NCBI GenBank assembly: GCA_964609775.1 | Contig: CAZSSJ010000018.1 | Location: forward strand, 1-22,658 | Source of the DNA: CAZNUP01 sp964609775 | Lineage (GTDB): Bacteria; Patescibacteriota; Microgenomatia; JAMCZE01 | Direction: 5' to 3' | DNA length: 22,658 nucleotides | Shown: piece by piece, positions 18,291-22,658 of the stretch | How positions within the stretch are numbered: position 1 is the first letter of the stretch | Layout: every line of letters begins with the position of its first letter | The notes under the pieces: model-generated | What the model was told of the DNA's origin: nothing | What the model saw: the letters and a program-made list of their open reading frames with translations, nothing else | The model's database searches: none | Program-made: the position numbers and the translations under genes

Positions 18291-18320
18291 CTTAAGAGAA
18301 GTGTATCACAATTCAAAGAA

Positions 18321-18629
18321 TTACATTTTAATTTCAATATCAACCCCTGCGGGGAGTTCGAGGTGCATGAGAGAATCAATGGTTTTGTCGGTGGGTTCGA
18401 TGATGTCGATTAATCTCTTGTGGGTCTTCATGAAGAAGTGTTCCTGGGAGTTTTTGTCAGTGAAGGGGGATTGGTTGACGGTGATGAGGGTTTTGTCGGT
18501 GGGGAGAGGAATGGGACCGACGACGCTGGCTCCGGTTCTCACGGCCGCGTCAAGAATTGTTTGACAGGTCGCGTCAAGGACTCGCCCGTCGTAAGCTTTT
18601 AAACGGACTCTGATTCTCCCTTTGGGCAT
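18321..18629 (-). CDS. rpsJ: 30S ribosomal protein S10 (uS10)
   Basis: S10 is a small-subunit head protein and also NusE in antitermination. The 102-residue product has RIRVRLKAYDGRVLDATCQTILDAAVRTGASVVGPIPLPT and HFFMKTHKRLIDIIEPTDKTIDSLMHLELPAGVDIEIKM, an unambiguous S10. It follows tuf with a CTTAAG nonamer hairpin in the gap. Unlike the usual S10 operon, a 290-base interval separates it from rplC. Confidence 0.98.
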   Translation of the reverse strand: MPKGRIRVRLKAYDGRVLDATCQTILDAAVRTGASVVGPIPLPTDKTLITVNQSPFTDKNSQEHFFMKTHKRLIDIIEPTDKTIDSLMHLELPAGVDIEIKM

Positions 18630-18679
18630 GGATTTTCAGGAGAGGATCCCAAGTTTCCTCTTTCAAAGTGCTAACGACG

Positions 18680-18712
18680 CTTAAGTGACTTAAGATTCTT
18701 AAGAAACTTAAG
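18680..18712. repeat. 9-nt-period CTTAAG hairpin between rpsJ and tuf
   Basis: Four nonamers (CTTAAGTGA, CTTAAGATT, CTTAAGAAA, CTTAAGCCA) contain the tuf TAA stop. The halves are complementary at about 13 of 15 positions, giving a stem-loop after tuf. Confidence 0.8.
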
Positions 18713-19895
18713 CCAGAATTTTGGAAATGACTCCAGCCCCCACGGTGTGGCCGCCTTCGCGAACGGCAAAGCGCATGCCTTCTTCCAAAGCGACCGGCTG
18801 GATGAGCTTGACCTTCATCTTGGCGGAATCTCCCGGCATGACCATTTCCACACCTTCCTGAAGGGTCACTTCACCGGTGACGTCGGTCGTCCTAATGTAG
18901 AACTGCGGGCGGTAGCCGCTGAAGAACGGGGTGTGGCGGCCGCCTTCTTCTTTGGACAGGATGTAGACTTCACCCTCAAATTCGAGGTGCGGGGTGATGC
19001 TGCCCGGTTTGGCAATGACCTGGCCGCGTTCGACCTGGTCCTTTTCGATGCCGCGCAGGAGGAGGCCGACGTTGTCGCCGGCCTGGCCTTCATCAAGCTG
19101 TTTTCGGAACATTTCCACCCCGGTGACGACCGTTTTTTGGGTGGCTTTGAGGCCGACGATTTCGACTTCTTCGTTGACTTTGACCTTGCCGCGCTCAATT
19201 CGGCCGGTGACGACAGTGCCGCGACCCTTGATGCTGAAGACGTCCTCAACGGGCATCAGGAAAGGCTTGTCCAGTTCCCGGACGGGTGTGGGGATGTATT
19301 CATCAACGGCGTCCATGAGCTCCATGATGTGTTTTTCCTGTTCAGCGTCACCATCGAGAGCTTTGAGAGCTGAGCCCTTGATGACCGGGGCTTTTTCGCC
19401 GTCAAAGCCATATTTGGTCAAGAGCTCGCGAACTTCGACTTCGACGAGGTCGAGGAGTTCGGGATCGGAGACCATGTCAACTTTGTTCAAGAAGACAACA
19501 ATGGCCGGAACCATCACCTGCTTGGCCAGAAGCAGATGCTCCCGGGTTTGGGCCATGGGGCCGTCAGCGGCGGAAACCACCAGGATGGCACCGTCAACCT
19601 GAGCGGCGCCGGTGATCATGTTTTTGATGTAGTCGGCGTGGCCCGGCATGTCAATGTGGGCATAGTGCCGCTTTTCAGTTTCGTATTCGATGTGGGAAAT
19701 GTTAATGGTGACGCCGCGGGCCTTTTCTTCCGGAGCGTTGTCAATGTCCTCGTATTTCTTGGCAGCGGCCAGGCCTTTTTTGGCAAGGACGGTGGCAATG
19801 GCAGCAGTTAGTGTGGTCTTACCATGGTCAACGTGACCGATGGTGCCAATGTTGACGTGGGGCTTGGTTCGTTGGAATTTGGTTGCTTCAGCCAT
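18708..19895 (-). CDS. tuf: Translation elongation factor Tu
   Basis: EF-Tu delivers aminoacyl-tRNA to the ribosome. The 395-residue product has the P-loop GHVDHGKT (20-27), the switch I region with RGVTINISH (60-68), IDMPGH (81-86, with Met replacing the common Cys) and NKVD (137-140), followed by domains 2 and 3 up to AVREGGHTVGAGVISKILA. Length and start MAEATKFQRTKPHVNIG are canonical. It sits between fusA and rpsJ and has its own strong promoter-like sequence in the fusA-tuf gap. Confidence 0.99.
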   Translation of the reverse strand: MAEATKFQRTKPHVNIGTIGHVDHGKTTLTAAIATVLAKKGLAAAKKYEDIDNAPEEKARGVTINISHIEYETEKRHYAHIDMPGHADYIKNMITGAAQVDGAILVVSAADGPMAQTREHLLLAKQVMVPAIVVFLNKVDMVSDPELLDLVEVEVRELLTKYGFDGEKAPVIKGSALKALDGDAEQEKHIMELMDAVDEYIPTPVRELDKPFLMPVEDVFSIKGRGTVVTGRIERGKVKVNEEVEIVGLKATQKTVVTGVEMFRKQLDEGQAGDNVGLLLRGIEKDQVERGQVIAKPGSITPHLEFEGEVYILSKEEGGRHTPFFSGYRPQFYIRTTDVTGEVTLQEGVEMVMPGDSAKMKVKLIQPVALEEGMRFAVREGGHTVGAGVISKILA

Positions 19896-19904
19896 ATTCT
19901 TTAA

Positions 19905-19942
19905 AGATTTTATCAGATGGGATCAGATTTATCAGATCCAAC
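19905..19942. repeat. ATCAGAT tandem repeats in the tuf leader
   Basis: Three ATCAGAT copies with 9-10 nt spacing lie just upstream of the tuf start codon, with partial dyad pairing (ATCAGAT/ATCTGAT). This is a less regular member of the nonamer class. Confidence 0.45.
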
Positions 19943-19995
19943 CGGTGATATATCCTCAGTCAATAAACAACTACCTGTATTGCAAGGCTGAATTC

Positions 19996-20025
19996 ATTAT
20001 ACGGTAGGCACGTTTGGTTTTGCAA
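19996..20025 (-). promoter_or_regulatory. Probable sigma70-type promoter for tuf
   Basis: On the minus strand TTGCAA (20025-20020) and a perfect TATAAT (20001-19996) are separated by 18 nt. The predicted start gives a leader of about 90-95 nt. This is the best promoter match in the window together with the one upstream of infA. Confidence 0.7.
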
Positions 20026-20034
20026 GAGGGAAAT

Positions 20035-20094
20035 TTAGCCCACAGTGAAGCGAGGACCGCAAGAACTTTGAGATTCGAGTCCATTAAGAACCAT
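20035..20094 (-). CDS. Tiny ORF with hairpin-sequestered ribosome-binding site, between fusA and tuf
   Basis: A 19-codon ATG frame (MVLNGLESQSSCGPRFTVG) is preceded by GAAGGA at a good distance. That GAAGGA can pair with TCCTTC 17 bases upstream (20101-20123), a typical translational switch layout. The same frame stays open upstream (HVRSVLRDIKEGFDMVLNG) without an ATG, so the short frame may be the end of a longer or decayed frame. I do not recognise the product. Confidence 0.25.
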   Translation of the reverse strand: MVLNGLESQSSCGPRFTVG

Positions 20095-20125
20095 ATCAAA
20101 TCCTTCTTTTATATCCCGAAGGACA

Positions 20126-20146
20126 CTCCGCACGTGAGTAGCGGAG
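20126..20146 (-). terminator. Hairpin after fusA
   Basis: CTCCGC and GCGGAG pair around a 9-nt loop seven bases after the fusA TGA stop. There is no T-run, so it is more likely an mRNA-stability or processing hairpin than an intrinsic terminator. Confidence 0.4.
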
Positions 20147-20152
20147 AGGACG

Positions 20153-22246
<2,094 letters not shown>

Positions 22247-22249
22247 AAA

Positions 22250-22358
22250 AAAGATCAAAAATTAAATATCAAATATCAAATCTACATGTAAAATATCAAA
22301 TATTTGATATTTGAGTTGTATTTTTGATCTTTAACTTTTGAGATTTGATATTGATCAA
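22250..22358. repeat. 7-nt-period AT-rich array in the fusA leader
   Basis: Many TATCAAA / TATTTGA / ATTTGAT heptamers occur, and the halves are complementary, allowing several alternative hairpins. It lies between the putative fusA promoter and the fusA start. Confidence 0.75.
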
Positions 22359-22360
22359 AA

Positions 22361-22380
22361 GTGCCGGAACTTCGCGGCAC
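22361..22380 (-). promoter_or_regulatory. 5'-end hairpin of the fusA transcript
   Basis: GTGCCG and CGGCAC form a 6-bp GC stem with an 8-nt loop. It falls exactly where the transcript from the adjacent promoter would begin, so it may stabilise the 5' end. Confidence 0.45.
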
Positions 22381-22386
22381 AAAGGG

Positions 22387-22414
22387 ATTATACAATATTC
22401 CGCTTTAATATAAA
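22387..22414 (-). promoter_or_regulatory. Probable promoter for fusA
   Basis: The minus strand shows TTTATA (22414-22409), a 16-nt spacer and a perfect TATAAT (22392-22387). Transcription would start near 22380, giving a leader of about 135 nt with the AT-rich heptamer array. Confidence 0.6.
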
Positions 22415-22427
22415 GAGGGAGGGTAAT

Positions 22428-22565
22428 TTAAAATAAGATTGCAGTTGACAGCCAGGCTGAGAGAAGAAAAATTAAGATTATAGGGATAAAAATTATTATA
22501 AGAGTGATAATACCTGTATTTATGGCTCTGTTTGTAATCTTTGATTTATAGCGCAGGTATGACAA
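22428..22565 (-). CDS. Small membrane-peptide frame, possibly a gene remnant
   Basis: Positions 22415-22658 hold no clear gene. On the minus strand a frame from TTG at 22565 encodes 45 residues (SYLRYKSKITNRAINTG, then a strongly hydrophobic stretch of about 25 residues ending AWLSTAILF). The frame is open upstream to a TAA at about 22605 and includes a second hydrophobic stretch (FIFIAIPLSLSV), but has no good start or ribosome-binding site. It could be a small two-helix membrane protein with a nonsense mutation, or chance in AT-rich DNA. Confidence 0.2.
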   Translation of the reverse strand: MSYLRYKSKITNRAINTGIITLIIIFIPIILIFLLSAWLSTAILF

Positions 22566-22658
22566 AACGGATAGTGAAAGTGGTATCGCAATAAATATGA
22601 ACGTTTACGAAAAAATTCGAACCTTTTTTAAAAATTAATTACGTCTTGCGTCAGCTCC

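Noticed and set aside
18031..18320. A tRNA gene in the rpsJ-rplC gap
   Set aside because: No cloverleaf, no GTTCGAATC-like T-arm and no CCA end is visible. The dyads are too short and do not fit.

Overview
This window is a ribosomal-protein and translation superoperon, with every confident gene on the minus strand. Read from the right edge leftwards (the direction of transcription) the order is: fusA and tuf; the S10 block (rpsJ, rplC, rplD, rplW, rplB, rpsS, rplV, rpsC, rplP, rpmC, rpsQ); the spc block (rplN, rplX, rplE, rpsN, rpsH, rplF, rplR, rpsE, rplO, then an inserted fic gene, secY, adk, map, infA, rpmJ); the alpha block (rpsM, rpsK, rpsD, rpoA, rplQ); and rplM-rpsI. No rRNA, tRNA, CRISPR array or transposase was seen.

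The gene set points to a Patescibacteria / Candidate Phyla Radiation genome. rpmD (L30) is absent from its normal place between rpsE and rplO. Several proteins are short (L13 123 aa, L18 101 aa, a lid-less adenylate kinase of 174 aa). The intervals between genes are short. TGA is used as a normal stop (fusA, rpsQ, rplE, rpsM, rpsI), which argues against the TGA=Gly lineages (Absconditabacteria/Gracilibacteria). Microgenomates is my best guess from the look of the proteins, but this is not proven. The DNA comes from an assembled scaffold: a run of 10 Ns lies near 2.8 kb, and the sequence on either side suggests that the 3' end of rpsD is misassembled. The canonical S4 C-terminus lies on the far side of the gap.

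The most unusual property is between the genes. Almost every intergenic gap holds a short tandem array with either a 7-nt or a 9-nt period. The array sequence changes from gap to gap, and many of the arrays have two complementary halves that would fold into hairpins. Some arrays run into the coding regions and encode the termini of ribosomal proteins (S9 N-terminus; S3, L29, S5 and L17 C-termini; a segment inside L3). A second class of imperfect palindromes (REP-like, sharing GAGATCC..TCG and GCTC.GGAT) sits at secY/adk, rplE/rpsN and the end of rplW, where it encodes the last residues of L23 and L5.

Likely promoters with good -10 boxes lie upstream of fusA, tuf, rplC and infA, so the superoperon is probably several overlapping transcription units. 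A class II Fic AMP-transferase gene with a three-repeat, operator-like element at its start interrupts the normally contiguous rplO-secY pair, with nonamer arrays on both sides. Two small open frames of unknown status lie in the rpsJ-rplC and fusA-tuf gaps.
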